NCBI RefSeq assembly: GCF_001894825.1 | Contig: NZ_BCWY01000082.1 | Location: 1 to 38,594 of the forward strand | Length of the DNA stretch: 38,594 nt | Reading direction: 5' to 3' | Origin: Rhodococcus jostii NBRC 16295 | Lineage (GTDB): Bacteria > Actinomycetota > Actinomycetes > Mycobacteriales > Mycobacteriaceae | In this document: positions 1-8,541 of the stretch, in pieces | Numbering within the stretch: position 1 is the stretch's first letter | Layout of the letters: the number at the start of each line of letters is the position of its first letter | Notes under the pieces: model-generated | Told to the model about the DNA's origin: nothing | Database searches by the model: none | Seen by the model: only the letters and a program-made list of their open reading frames with translations | Made by a program: the position numbers and the translations under genes

Positions 1-212
1 TCCCACTCCACTCGCGACAACCCGCGAGCCCTGCGGTCCGCCCGAATACTCGTCGCGACGCCATCGGTGATCACCGCCTGCGCCGCGCACCCCACCGACT
101 TCAACGTCTCGATCGCATCGAGCCACTCGATCCCCGAGCCCGCATCCCCACCGGCCTCGACACACCGCAGCCGCGCAGTGAACACACGCAACTCCTCCAA
201 ATCCGGTGCCAT
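1..212 (-). CDS. DUF222/HNH endonuclease-type protein, N-terminal part (runs off the left edge)
   Basis: Only the first 70 or so residues are in the window. They read MAPDLEELRVFTARLRCVEA and continue with a segment rich in Ala, Asp and Arg that includes IEWLDAIETLKSVG. This resembles the N-terminus of the DUF222 proteins (13E12/REP13E12-like) that are abundant in Rhodococcus and Mycobacterium. Those proteins normally carry a C-terminal HNH nuclease domain, which would lie outside this window. The ATG at 212..210 follows a purine-rich GGGGGA ribosome binding site. The gene lies on the same strand as cutC, 90 bases downstream of it. The family call is moderate because the diagnostic HNH motif cannot be seen. 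Confidence 0.7.
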   Translation of the reverse strand, partial: MAPDLEELRVFTARLRCVEAGGDAGSGIEWLDAIETLKSVGCAAQAVITDGVATSIRADRRARGLSRVEW

Positions 213-302
213 CAATTCCCCCACAACCAACCTCCCCCAAGGCTATTCGAAACTTTGTTCGATTCTAACAGCCGAACTGCACCGCGGCAATGGCCGACAG
301 AA
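213..302. other. Intergenic spacer between cutC and the DUF222 gene
   Basis: This 90-base spacer is AT-richer than its neighbours (for example AACTTTGTTCGATTCTAACA). It probably carries the promoter of the leftward DUF222 gene. I see no convincing rho-independent terminator behind cutC. Confidence 0.35.
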
Positions 303-1016
303 TCAAAGCCCCAACGCCTCCGCCGCTGCGTGCGCGATGGTGTCGTCGACGGCGTCGTAGCCGCCGGTTCCACCGCCGGGGCCGCCGCTGTCGGTGACGG
401 TGCGTCGGGCGGAGAGGTGCACGGCGTCGACCCCGGTGCCCGCGACGGCGGCGATGTCCTCGACGCGGATCCCGCCACCTGCCATCACCTGAATTCGCCC
501 GTGCGCGTAAGTGACCATTTCCGTCAGCGCCTCGAGTCCGTCGATGCAGCGCGGCGCTCCTCCGGAGGTGAGGACCCGGGTGATGCCGGAGTCGACGAGT
601 GCGTCGAGTGCGGTGGCCCGGTCGTCCACGACGTCCATTGCACGATGGAAGGTCACCTCGACCGCGGACAGGTCGATACCGTCGAGCAGACACGAGAGAG
701 CCGAACGGTCCACGCGCCTTTCGGGTGTGAGCGCACCGAGTACGACGCCGGAGGCGCCCGCCCGCAGTGCGGTCCGGACGTCCCGGGCCATCACCGCGAT
801 CTCGTCGGCGTCGTAGACGAATCCGCCGGGTCTGCAGCGGATCAGCGGGTGCACCGCGATCCCCTGGGCCGCCACGGCTTCGATCATGCCGATGCTCGGC
901 GTCAGTCCACCGGTCGCGCCGAGTGCGGTGCACAATTCGACCCGTGACGCACCGGCACGTCGGGCGATCCCGGCACCCGCGACGTCCTGGACGGCCAGTT
1001 CGAGTACAGGTGTCAT
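303..1016 (-). CDS. cutC: CutC family protein (TIM barrel, PF03932)
   Basis: This is a 237-aa cytoplasmic TIM-barrel protein of the CutC family, historically called copper homeostasis protein, though its biochemical role is unsettled. Recognisable family segments are LELAVQDVAGAGIARRAGA, RVELCTALGATGGLTPS, HPLIRCRPGGFVYDADE, TFHRAMDVVDD, ITRVLTSGGAP and IQVMAGGGIRVED. Length is typical of the family. The ATG at 1016 directly abuts the nagB stop codon with no spacer, so it is the last gene of the nagE-ptsH-ptsI-nagA-nagB-cutC operon. The location suggests a role linked to amino-sugar metabolism rather than copper; that is inference. No metal-binding Cys/His cluster is obvious. Confidence 0.9.
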   Translation of the reverse strand: MTPVLELAVQDVAGAGIARRAGASRVELCTALGATGGLTPSIGMIEAVAAQGIAVHPLIRCRPGGFVYDADEIAVMARDVRTALRAGASGVVLGALTPERRVDRSALSCLLDGIDLSAVEVTFHRAMDVVDDRATALDALVDSGITRVLTSGGAPRCIDGLEALTEMVTYAHGRIQVMAGGGIRVEDIAAVAGTGVDAVHLSARRTVTDSGGPGGGTGGYDAVDDTIAHAAAEALGL

Positions 1017-1796
1017 CTAGAACGACTGCCAGGACGGCTTGTGTTCCAGGGCATACCGGTAGTAGTCGGCGAGTTGCAGCTTGCCGGCGGCGGCTTCGTC
1101 GATCACGACGGTGACGTGCCGATGCAGTTGCATGACCGAAGCCGGGCAGAACGCGGAGAGCGGTCCTTCCGCGGCGGCGGCGATCGCCTCGGCCTTCCCC
1201 TTGCCGAACGCGATCATCACGAGGTGCCGGGCCTCGCCGATGGTGCCCAGGCCCTGGGTGAGGACGTGATGCGGGACGTCGTCGACGCTGTCGAAGAACC
1301 GGGCGTTGTCGAGTCGGGTCTGCTCGGTGAGGGTCTTGACGCGGGTGCGTGAGTTCAGCGAGGAACCCGGTTCGTTGAATCCGATGTGTCCGTCGGTCCC
1401 GATGCCGAGAAGCTGCACGTCGACGCCGCCCGCGTGGGCGATGGCGGCGTCGTACCGCGCTCCCTCCTCGGCGATGTCGGATGATTCCCCGTTGGGGCTG
1501 AGCACGCGCGCCGGATCGAGGTCGACGTGGTCGACGAACTCCGAACGGATCACCGAGAAGTACGACTGATCATGACTTTTCGGAAGTCCGACGTATTCGT
1601 CGAGCAGGAAGGCCCGAGAGCCCGAGAAGTCCAGCCCGGACTCACGGTGCCGTCGTGCGAGTTCCCGGTAGCTGCCGAGCGGGGACGACCCGGTCGCGAG
1701 GCCCAGCGTCGTCGGACCACGTCGCACGTACCCCTCGACGATGTCCGCGACGGTTGCGCTGACGTCCGACGGCGTCTTCCGGATTACGATTTCCAT
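1017..1796 (-). CDS. nagB: Glucosamine-6-phosphate deaminase
   Basis: This 259-aa enzyme converts glucosamine-6-phosphate to fructose-6-phosphate and ammonia, the last step of GlcNAc entry into glycolysis. Family signatures include LGLATGSSPLGSYRELARR near the N-terminus, the FLLDEYVGL segment with the catalytic Asp-Glu, and LLGIGTDGHIGFNEPGSSL with the conserved Asp/His dyad. Length matches the bacterial NagB family (about 260 aa). The ATG at 1796 overlaps the end of nagA by 13 bases, so translation is probably coupled. The short C-terminus (HKPSWQSF) is ordinary. Regulation is expected through the DasR-type operators upstream of nagE. Confidence 0.95.
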   Translation of the reverse strand: MEIVIRKTPSDVSATVADIVEGYVRRGPTTLGLATGSSPLGSYRELARRHRESGLDFSGSRAFLLDEYVGLPKSHDQSYFSVIRSEFVDHVDLDPARVLSPNGESSDIAEEGARYDAAIAHAGGVDVQLLGIGTDGHIGFNEPGSSLNSRTRVKTLTEQTRLDNARFFDSVDDVPHHVLTQGLGTIGEARHLVMIAFGKGKAEAIAAAAEGPLSAFCPASVMQLHRHVTVVIDEAAAGKLQLADYYRYALEHKPSWQSF

Positions 1797-2968
1797 GCGA
1801 GTCCTTCCGTTTCGGCGGGCGTTCCGCCGACGAGCACGCCGCGGGGGCGCAGTTGATGATCGGTCACGACGATGTCGGCGCGTCGGCCCGGGGCCAGAGT
1901 GCCGCGTTCGGATTCCAGGCCGAGCAGCCGGGCCGGGGTCCTGGTCGCGGCGGCGACGGCGTCGGCCAGTCCGATGCCGCTGTCGAAGACGGTGGTACGC
2001 ACCACGTCCAGCAGTCGTGCGGTGCCGCCGGCGATGGCGCCCTCCGACCCGTCGGTGGTCGCGAGCCGGGCGACACCCTGCGAGACGCGCACATCGAGTG
2101 GGCCGAGTTGGTAGTCACCGTCCGAGACACCGGCGGCCGCCATGGCGTCACTGACGAGGACGATCTGTTCGGGTCCGACGGTGTCGAACACCATCGACAC
2201 CGTCTCCGGTGCGAGATGCACTCCGTCCGCGATCAATTCGACGACGATGTCGCCGCGACCGGCAGCGGCCAGGAATGCTGCCACCGGTCCCGGTGCCCGA
2301 TGGTGCAGTGGCGGCATCGCATTGAACAGGTGGGTGGCGGTGAGGGGGTGACCGGCAGCGTCGGCGATCCGGGCGGACGTGGTCGCCGCGTCGGTGTCGG
2401 TGTGCCCGAGACTCGGCAGCACGCCCCGCCGGTGCATCGCCGCGAGGAGTTCCCCGAAGTACGCGGTCTCCGGTGCGAGGGTCATCGACCGGACGGTCCC
2501 GCGCGCGGCGTCGCAGATCCTCTCGAACAGGTCGGGATCGCCGGGCACCACGGAGGCGGGATCCTGCGCACCGCAACGAGCACCGGAAAGGAACGGACCC
2601 TCCAGGTGGATTCCGAGGAGTTCCCCGCGTTCCACGAGATCGGCGAGAATCCCGGCCTGCCGGAGCAGGTCCGGCTCCCCCGCGGAAACCAGGCTGCCGA
2701 GCAGTCCGGTGGTGCCGTGCGCGCGGTGGTGATTCGCCGCCCGCCGCGCCCCGTCGGCGTCGGCGTTCGGAAATCCCGCGCCGGCGCCGCCGTGGCAGTG
2801 CAGATCGATCAGCCCGGGCAGCAGAATCGAGGTACTGGGTTCCGGCAGCGGCGCCTGCCCGCGGTACTGCGACGCCGATCCGACCCAGGAGATGAGGTCG
2901 CCGTCGGTGACTACCACGCCGTCGGCGATGACGCCGCCCTCCACGACGGCCCTGCCTCGCAGGATCAT
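1784..2968 (-). CDS. nagA: N-acetylglucosamine-6-phosphate deacetylase
   Basis: This 394-aa amidohydrolase removes acetate from GlcNAc-6-phosphate to give GlcN-6-phosphate. Metal-binding and catalytic motifs of the family are visible: IDLHCHGGAGAGF, GIHLEGPFLSGARCG, LPSLGHTDTDA, ATHLFNAMPPLHHR and the catalytic Asp in IVLVSDAMAAAG. The frame is open upstream to 3058, but the family N-terminus begins at MILRGRAVVEGGVI. That ATG at 2968..2966 overlaps the ptsI stop as ATGA, so I start there. The product GlcN-6-P is the known inducer of DasR in streptomycetes, which would make the pathway self-inducing. Confidence 0.93.
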   Translation of the reverse strand: MILRGRAVVEGGVIADGVVVTDGDLISWVGSASQYRGQAPLPEPSTSILLPGLIDLHCHGGAGAGFPNADADGARRAANHHRAHGTTGLLGSLVSAGEPDLLRQAGILADLVERGELLGIHLEGPFLSGARCGAQDPASVVPGDPDLFERICDAARGTVRSMTLAPETAYFGELLAAMHRRGVLPSLGHTDTDAATTSARIADAAGHPLTATHLFNAMPPLHHRAPGPVAAFLAAAGRGDIVVELIADGVHLAPETVSMVFDTVGPEQIVLVSDAMAAAGVSDGDYQLGPLDVRVSQGVARLATTDGSEGAIAGGTARLLDVVRTTVFDSGIGLADAVAAATRTPARLLGLESERGTLAPGRRADIVVTDHQLRPRGVLVGGTPAETEGLAWKS

Positions 2969-4644
2969 CGAGCTGCTCCGGAGCCGATCAAGGTGACCGC
3001 CGCTCGCGCGGCCTGCGGTGAGTGAGCACCGCGAGCAGCGACCGCCATCTCCCGGCACCGGTCGAGGTCGGTGGCCGCCAGACTCGCACGCACGGCGCCC
3101 AGCGAGGGTGCCACCATGGACAGGCTCGTGACGCCCAGCCCGATCAGTACCGGTGCGAGTGCGGGATCGGACGCCGCTTCACCGCAGACACCGACGGGTT
3201 TACCTGCCTCCGCTCCTGCAGCGCCGACGAGGCCGATGAGGTCCAGGACCGCGGGCTGCCACGGGTCGAGCAGCGTAGCGAGACTGCCCGCCATCCGGTC
3301 CACGGCGCAGGTGTACTGGCTCAGATCGTTGGTCCCGATACTGACGAAGTCGAGATGCATGAGCAGGTCGCGGGCGCGTAGTGCCGCCGACGGGATCTCG
3401 ATCATCGCCCCGACCGTGGCGATTCCGCGGGATCGGGCGAGCGCGGCGAAATCCTCCGCCTCTTCGGCGGTGGCGACCATCGGCGCCATCACCCACAGGT
3501 CCGCGCCGGTGGCGGACGCGGCGGCGGCGAGTGCCTCCAGTTGGGTGGCGAGGACATCCGGGTAGACGGAGGCTACCCGCAGCCCCCGCACGCCGAGTGC
3601 CGGGTTCTCCTCCGCACCGAGGTCGAGGAACGGCAAGGGTTTGTCGGAACCGGAGTCGAGGGTGCGCACCACCACCTTGCGTCCTGCGAACTGCTCGAAC
3701 ACCGAGGTGTAGGTGGCGATCTGCTCGTCGAGCATGGGCGCATCCTTCCTGCCGAGGTACAGGAATTCGGTGCGGAACAGCCCGACGCCCTCCGAATCCG
3801 CGGTCGCGACTCGCACGGCGTCGTCGACGGTGCCGATGTTGACGAGCAGGCCGACGGGTGCGCCGTCTCGGGTGGTGCCCGGTCCACTCGTCGCGGCGAC
3901 TCGCGCGCGCGCCTCCGCGATCTGCTCGGCCACCTCTGCCTGACGAAGGTCGCTGGGGTCGACGACGATCTCGCCGGTCGTCCCGTCGAGCAGCAGCGGC
4001 CTTCCCTCGGCCAAGCGGTCGAGGTCGGCGCAGTTCACGATCGCGGGCAGGCCGAGCGATTTCGCCAGGATCGCAGTGTGACTCGTCGGCCCGCCCTCCG
4101 CGGTGAGCAGGCCCACCACGTCACTGCCGCCGAGCATCGCGGTGTCCGCGGGCGACAGGTCCCGGGCGACGAGAACGAACGGGTACCCGGGTTCGGGGAT
4201 GCCAGGCATGGGCACGCCCAGCAGCACCGCGACCGTGCGATGCCCGAGGTCGCGCAGGTCGGCGACGCGCTCGGCCAGATAGCCACCGAGGGCCTCGAGC
4301 TTGGCGCAGTAGCCGTCGAACGCGGCGCGCACGGCGTGTGCCGTCGGCATGCCGCCGAGAAGGTTCGCCTCGGCGGCGGACACGATTCCCGGGTCGCGTG
4401 CCATGGCCGCCGAGACGAGCAGGATCTCGGACGCGACACCGTCGACCTGCGCGGCGCGTGCCTCGAGGTCGGCGGCCACGGTCGCGAGTGCGTCTCGCAC
4501 ACGGGCTATCTCGGCGGTCACCGATTCGCCGACAGGGTCTTCGGCCGACGTCTCGACCGGGGTCCCGAACGCGAGCCAGGGCGCGCAGACCAGTCCCGGA
4601 CTCACCCCGAGCCCGTGCACGACCTCTTCCGTCGCCGTCGACAT
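2965..4644 (-). CDS. ptsI: PTS enzyme I (phosphoenolpyruvate-protein phosphotransferase)
   Basis: This 559-aa cytoplasmic enzyme transfers phosphate from phosphoenolpyruvate to HPr. The phosphorylated histidine lies in GGPTSHTAILAKSLGLPAI, with His at residue 189, the same number as in E. coli enzyme I. The PEP-binding barrel shows VGLFRTEFLYL, FVSIGTNDLSQYTCAVDR and the active-site Cys in VGVCGEAASDP. Length is typical. Its ATG overlaps the ptsH stop by one base (TGATG), and its stop overlaps the nagA start. Having ptsH and ptsI inside a GlcNAc catabolic operon suggests that GlcNAc is a main substrate of the PTS in this organism. Confidence 0.96.
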   Translation of the reverse strand: MSTATEEVVHGLGVSPGLVCAPWLAFGTPVETSAEDPVGESVTAEIARVRDALATVAADLEARAAQVDGVASEILLVSAAMARDPGIVSAAEANLLGGMPTAHAVRAAFDGYCAKLEALGGYLAERVADLRDLGHRTVAVLLGVPMPGIPEPGYPFVLVARDLSPADTAMLGGSDVVGLLTAEGGPTSHTAILAKSLGLPAIVNCADLDRLAEGRPLLLDGTTGEIVVDPSDLRQAEVAEQIAEARARVAATSGPGTTRDGAPVGLLVNIGTVDDAVRVATADSEGVGLFRTEFLYLGRKDAPMLDEQIATYTSVFEQFAGRKVVVRTLDSGSDKPLPFLDLGAEENPALGVRGLRVASVYPDVLATQLEALAAAASATGADLWVMAPMVATAEEAEDFAALARSRGIATVGAMIEIPSAALRARDLLMHLDFVSIGTNDLSQYTCAVDRMAGSLATLLDPWQPAVLDLIGLVGAAGAEAGKPVGVCGEAASDPALAPVLIGLGVTSLSMVAPSLGAVRASLAATDLDRCREMAVAARGAHSPQAARAAVTLIGSGAAR

Positions 4645-4913
4645 CAGGCGGCGTCGAGGTCGGAGGCGAGCAGGTCGGCGAGGCGGTCGAGGGCCTCCTC
4701 GCTGCCTTCTCCCTCGGCGGTGATCGTCACCTCGGTGCCGAATTCGGCGCCGAGGGTCATCACGGCGAGCATGCTGCCGGCGTCCACCGGCGCCGACCCG
4801 CCCACCGCGATCTGCACGGCTACCGGTACGGCCGCGGCGGCCTGGGTGAACTTCGCGGCGGGGCGGGCGTGCAGTCCGACCGTCGAACCGATGACGACTG
4901 TGCGTGTAGCCAT
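4644..4913 (-). CDS. ptsH: PTS phosphocarrier protein HPr
   Basis: This 89-aa protein carries phosphate from enzyme I to the sugar-specific IIA component. The active-site His15 sits in STVGLHARPAAKFTQAA. The regulatory-serine region reads VDAGSMLAVMTLG, with Ser47 near the position of Ser46 in Firmicutes HPr; whether it is phosphorylated here is unknown, and no HPr kinase is visible. A longer frame extends upstream on this strand, but the ATG at 4913 gives the family start and lies 2 bases after the nagE stop. It forms a tight operon with nagE and ptsI. Confidence 0.95.
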   Translation of the reverse strand: MATRTVVIGSTVGLHARPAAKFTQAAAAVPVAVQIAVGGSAPVDAGSMLAVMTLGAEFGTEVTITAEGEGSEEALDRLADLLASDLDAA

Positions 4914-4915
4914 GC

Positions 4916-6157
<1,242 letters not shown>

Positions 6158-6248
6158 ATCGGCCTTCTCTGTGCGCGTCGGTCGCCGAATCGGCGTCTGG
6201 TGAGTCCCGAAACCGGTGGCGGCGAGCGCGTCGTGTGGCTTCGGGAAA

Positions 6249-6264
6249 ACTATTGTGGACCAGC
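6249..6264. promoter_or_regulatory. DasR-type operator (dre-like) site 1
   Basis: The 16 bases ACTATTGTGGACCAGC match an idealised dre palindrome (ACTGGTCTAGACCAGT) at 11 of 16 positions, with an intact GACCAG half. The site overlaps a plausible -35 box (TTGTGG, 6253-6258) for the rightward nagF promoter. Its centre is 33 bases, about three helical turns, from site 2. The DasR consensus comes from Streptomyces knowledge; binding here is inferred. Confidence 0.55.
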
Positions 6265-6282
6265 ACCCCCAACGGGTACTGT
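6253..6282 (+). promoter_or_regulatory. Predicted promoter of nagF-crr
   Basis: A -35-like TTGTGG (6253-6258) and a -10-like TACTGT (6277-6282, TANNNT form) are separated by 18 bases. The two dre-like sites bracket them, a geometry that fits repression by a DasR-type regulator. The implied leader to the nagF ATG is a little over 110 bases. Confidence 0.4.
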
Positions 6283-6297
6283 CCGGTCATAACCAGT
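6282..6297. promoter_or_regulatory. DasR-type operator (dre-like) site 2
   Basis: TCCGGTCATAACCAGT matches the idealised dre palindrome at 11 of 16 positions, with both GGTC and ACCAGT halves recognisable. A further half-site (TTTGACCAGG) follows at 6304-6313. Both lie between the divergent nagE and nagF starts. Confidence 0.55.
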
Positions 6298-6301
6298 TGC
6301 T

Positions 6302-6330
6302 AGTTTGACCAGGTGAGCACAGGATGTCAA
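6302..6330 (-). promoter_or_regulatory. Predicted promoter of the nagE-ptsHI-nagAB-cutC operon
   Basis: On the minus strand a perfect -35 TTGACA (6330-6325) is followed after 17 bases by a weak -10 CAAACT (6307-6302). The dre half-site overlaps this -10 region. The implied leader to the nagE ATG is about 135-140 bases. I see no obvious riboswitch or attenuator in it. Confidence 0.4.
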
Positions 6331-6405
6331 CAGTCAAATGTGATCCAGTTAACTCATCCGGCCACGACCAGCTGCAGCGCGAACACGAACTACGAGGGAG
6401 AACCG

Positions 6406-6636
6406 ATGTCCAAAGCGGACGCAATCATCAGCGGCCTCGGCGGTGCCGACAACATCGTCGAGATCGAGGCCTGCATCACCCGGCTGCGCACCGAGGTCAA
6501 GGACGGCGCCAAGGTCGACGAGGCCGCGCTCAAGGCTGCAGGCGCCCACGGCGTACTGAAGGCAGGCAGCGTCGTCCAGGTCATCGTCGGCCCCGAGGCG
6601 GACACGTTGGCCGAGGACATCGAGGACATCCTGTGA
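6406..6636 (+). CDS. nagF: PTS glucose/GlcNAc-family IIB protein
   Basis: This 76-aa stand-alone IIB domain accepts phosphate from IIA on Cys and passes it to the sugar bound by IIC. The phosphorylatable Cys23 sits in the family motif IVEIEACITRLRTEV. The C-terminal half (GAHGVLKAGSVVQVIVGPEA) matches the IIB fold. The frame is open from 6313, but the family N-terminus MSKADAIISGLGG and the GAGGGAGAA ribosome binding site fix the ATG at 6406. The stop overlaps the following crr start (GTGA), indicating coupled translation. It is divergent from its cognate IIC gene. Confidence 0.93.
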   Translation: MSKADAIISGLGGADNIVEIEACITRLRTEVKDGAKVDEAALKAAGAHGVLKAGSVVQVIVGPEADTLAEDIEDIL

Positions 6637-7097
6637 GCCTGTCCGTGCAGGCCCCACTTCCCGGGCGCGTGCTCGCCCTGGCCGAGGTGCCCGATCCCGT
6701 GTTCGCCGGTCAGATGGTCGGTTCCGGAGTCGCGATCGAACCGGCGCGCGATCGCGGCGCCCTCGACGTGCTCGCCCCGATCTCGGGCAAGATCCTCAAA
6801 CTGCACCCGCACGCGTTCGTCATCCTCGGCTCGACCGGTGTCGGAGTGCTGGTTCACCTGGGGATCGACACCGTGAAACTGAAGGGCGAGGGATTCACCC
6901 TGCTGGCAGCCGAAGGCGACACGGTCGACGCCGGCGACCCTGTCGTGCGATTCGATCCGACCGAGATCGACGGCACCGGATACTCCGCCGTCTGCCCCGT
7001 CGTCGTGATGGATTCCAAGGCGGATTCGGTGTCCACCAACAGCATTGGATCCGACGTGAACACCGGCGACGCCCTGTTCGACTGGACGGCGCCGTAG
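6633..7097 (+). CDS. crr: PTS IIA component of the glucose/GlcNAc type (Crr)
   Basis: This 154-aa IIA protein receives phosphate from HPr. By comparison with E. coli IIA-Glc, the phosphorylated residue is His75 in VGVLVHLGIDTVKLKGEGF, and His60 in LHPHAFVIL is the partner histidine. Other family segments are SGKILKL and AGDPVVRFDP. The start is GTG at 6633, whose last two bases plus the next one form the nagF TGA stop. The short N-terminus lacks the amphipathic tail of enteric IIA-Glc. It ends at a hairpin shared with the convergent regulator gene. A role in inducer exclusion cannot be judged from sequence. Confidence 0.93.
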   Translation: MSLSVQAPLPGRVLALAEVPDPVFAGQMVGSGVAIEPARDRGALDVLAPISGKILKLHPHAFVILGSTGVGVLVHLGIDTVKLKGEGFTLLAAEGDTVDAGDPVVRFDPTEIDGTGYSAVCPVVVMDSKADSVSTNSIGSDVNTGDALFDWTAP

Positions 7098-7110
7098 AAC
7101 GGAGGGCGGC

Positions 7111-7136
7111 CGGGCTCAGACGCTGCGCTGAGCCCG
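7111..7136. terminator. Bidirectional hairpin between crr and the dasR-like gene
   Basis: CGGGCTCAG (7111-7119) and CTGAGCCCG (7128-7136) form a perfect 9-bp stem with an 8-base loop. No long T tract follows, as is common in actinobacteria. The hairpin overlaps the stop codon of the leftward regulator gene (7116-7118), so it could end transcription from both sides. Confidence 0.6.
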
Positions 7137-7856
7137 CTCCCCCTGCACTTCCATCTGCAGCTGGTAGCGATCGGACCGGTACCAGCTGCGGGTGTGCTCG
7201 ACCGGAGTGGGGCCACTGAAGGACACCCGGTCGAAGTACATCACCGGGGCACCCTTCTTGATGCCGAGCAGGGTCGCGATCTCCTGGCTCGCTCCGTCGG
7301 CGCTCACGGTCTGCTCCGCCCGGTCGATCGGCATGCCGTACTTGTCGGCGGTCGCCCGGTAGATCGAGCCGGTGAGGTCGAGGTCCAGCAGGCCGGGAAG
7401 CAGTGCGGCGTTGAACCAGCCGTCGTCGACGCTCACCGGTTCACCGTCGGCCAGCCGGAGCCGCTTGACGTGATAGGCACTGGTGTCCGGCGCGATGCGG
7501 AGGGCCTTCGCGGTGGCCTCCGGCGCCGCATCCTCCTCGCTCTGGAGTACCACCGTGGTCGGCTTGTGCCCCTGCGCCCGCATCTCCTCCGTGAACGAGG
7601 CCAGATGGAGTTTCGACTGCACCGGCCGGTGCGCCACGAAGGTGCCCTTGCCACGTACCCGGACCAGGTGGCCCTCGTTGACGAGTTGACCGATCGCTTC
7701 GCGAACGGTGATGCGACTGACGCCGTAGTCCTGCATCAGTTTTCGTTCACTCGTCATCAGATCCCCGGGCTGGAGTTCCTTGGTGCACTTGTGCAGCAGG
7801 ATGGCACGGAGTTGCTCGTGCTTCGGAATCACGCTGTCGCGTAGATGTACGGGCAT
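7116..7856 (-). CDS. dasR: GntR/HutC-family transcriptional regulator, DasR-like
   Basis: This 246-aa repressor has an N-terminal GntR winged helix, about residues 8-75. It includes KHEQLRAILLHKC, SERKLMQDYGVSRITVREAI and the wing GHLVRVRGKGTFVA. A UTRA effector domain follows, about residues 90-235, with TAKALRIAPDTSAYHVKRL and a C-terminal FSGPTPVEHTRSWYRSDRY. The architecture and its place beside the GlcNAc PTS match DasR, whose ligand in Streptomyces is GlcN-6-P. Adjacent ATGs at 7859 and 7856 are possible; the second is preferred, with CTGGAG upstream. It is convergent with crr and has its own upstream region (7857-7971). The name could equally be nagR. Confidence 0.85.
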   Translation of the reverse strand: MPVHLRDSVIPKHEQLRAILLHKCTKELQPGDLMTSERKLMQDYGVSRITVREAIGQLVNEGHLVRVRGKGTFVAHRPVQSKLHLASFTEEMRAQGHKPTTVVLQSEEDAAPEATAKALRIAPDTSAYHVKRLRLADGEPVSVDDGWFNAALLPGLLDLDLTGSIYRATADKYGMPIDRAEQTVSADGASQEIATLLGIKKGAPVMYFDRVSFSGPTPVEHTRSWYRSDRYQLQMEVQGERAQRSV

Positions 7857-7971
7857 CATTCCGGCGGCTCCAGCTCAGTCAGGGGTGGGACACATCGGAT
7901 CAGTCGGTCGGACCCAAAGGTCCCGTCCGGTCCGGTCCAACCCCGAGAATACGTGATCCGGACGCTCCGGC
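7857..7971. other. Upstream region of the dasR-like gene
   Basis: This 115-base gap lies between the start of the leftward regulator and the stop of the DUF1990 gene. It holds GGTC/GACC-rich sequence (7909-7941) that recalls DasR half-sites, but the spacing does not match a dre palindrome, so I do not call an operator. Confidence 0.3.
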
Positions 7972-8541
7972 CTACTGTGTTGCCTCGGCCAACACGTCGA
8001 GGTACCTGCGCGTCATCACCCGCTGGACGACCCGGCCCGCAGGTCCGCCGAGCCGGGTGAACCACCGGCCCGGTGTCGAGAACGCCGAGATGGTCGCGAG
8101 CACGGTGCCGTCGGGCCGCTGTTCGACGACGAAGCTCTCCTCGCCGCGCTCCGGGTGCCCCGGCAGCGTCCCGTAGGCGAATCCCTTGCGGTGTGGCTCG
8201 TCGACGACGTACACGACCCGGCAGGAAAACCGCAGCCGAACCGGACCGATACCCCAGCGGAGTTCGACCGACGTGCCCGGCGCGGCGGTCGGCGAGTCGG
8301 CCTGCACGCCGAGCCCCGCATCGCGGTGCATCCCCCAGGAACACAGGTGGGCCGCCGCGGTGTCGAATGCCTCTGCCCCGTAGCCGATCACCTTCTGCTC
8401 ACTCAGGTGGTGATATCCCGCGGGGAACGGACGGTCGCGGCTCGCACCCACCTCGGGATAGGTGAACGCCGGCAGGTCTCGGGAGGTACTGATGACGGTC
8501 GATTCCTCTCGGTCCGGAGTCACGAGCAGCCGGGTAGGCAC
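7972..8541 (-). CDS. DUF1990 family protein
   Basis: This protein of about 183-189 aa resembles the DUF1990 family of uncharacterised actinobacterial and plant proteins. Typical segments are FTYPEVGASRDR, PAGYHHLSEQKVIGYG, a central beta-rich RWGIGPVRLRFSCRVVYVVDE, FAYGTLPGHPERGEESFVV and GRWFTRLGGPAGRVVQ near the C-terminus. There is no signal peptide. Two starts are plausible: GTG at 8541, which overlaps the DUF1232 gene by 22 bases, or GTG at 8523, which makes a GTGA overlap with that gene's stop. Either way it looks translationally coupled to the DUF1232 gene. Function is unknown. Confidence 0.85.
   Translation of the reverse strand: MPTRLLVTPDREESTVISTSRDLPAFTYPEVGASRDRPFPAGYHHLSEQKVIGYGAEAFDTAAAHLCSWGMHRDAGLGVQADSPTAAPGTSVELRWGIGPVRLRFSCRVVYVVDEPHRKGFAYGTLPGHPERGEESFVVEQRPDGTVLATISAFSTPGRWFTRLGGPAGRVVQRVMTRRYLDVLAEATQ

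Noticed and set aside
1853..3025. Long plus-strand open frame of 390 codons opposite nagA
   Set aside because: It is antisense to a clear nagA with catalytic motifs. The Arg/Gly/His-rich composition is the usual shadow of a high-GC gene.
7905..7945. GGTC/GACC-rich sequence as a DasR autoregulatory operator
   Set aside because: Half-sites are present, but the spacing (GGTC-G-GACC) does not fit the dre palindrome, so the evidence is too weak.
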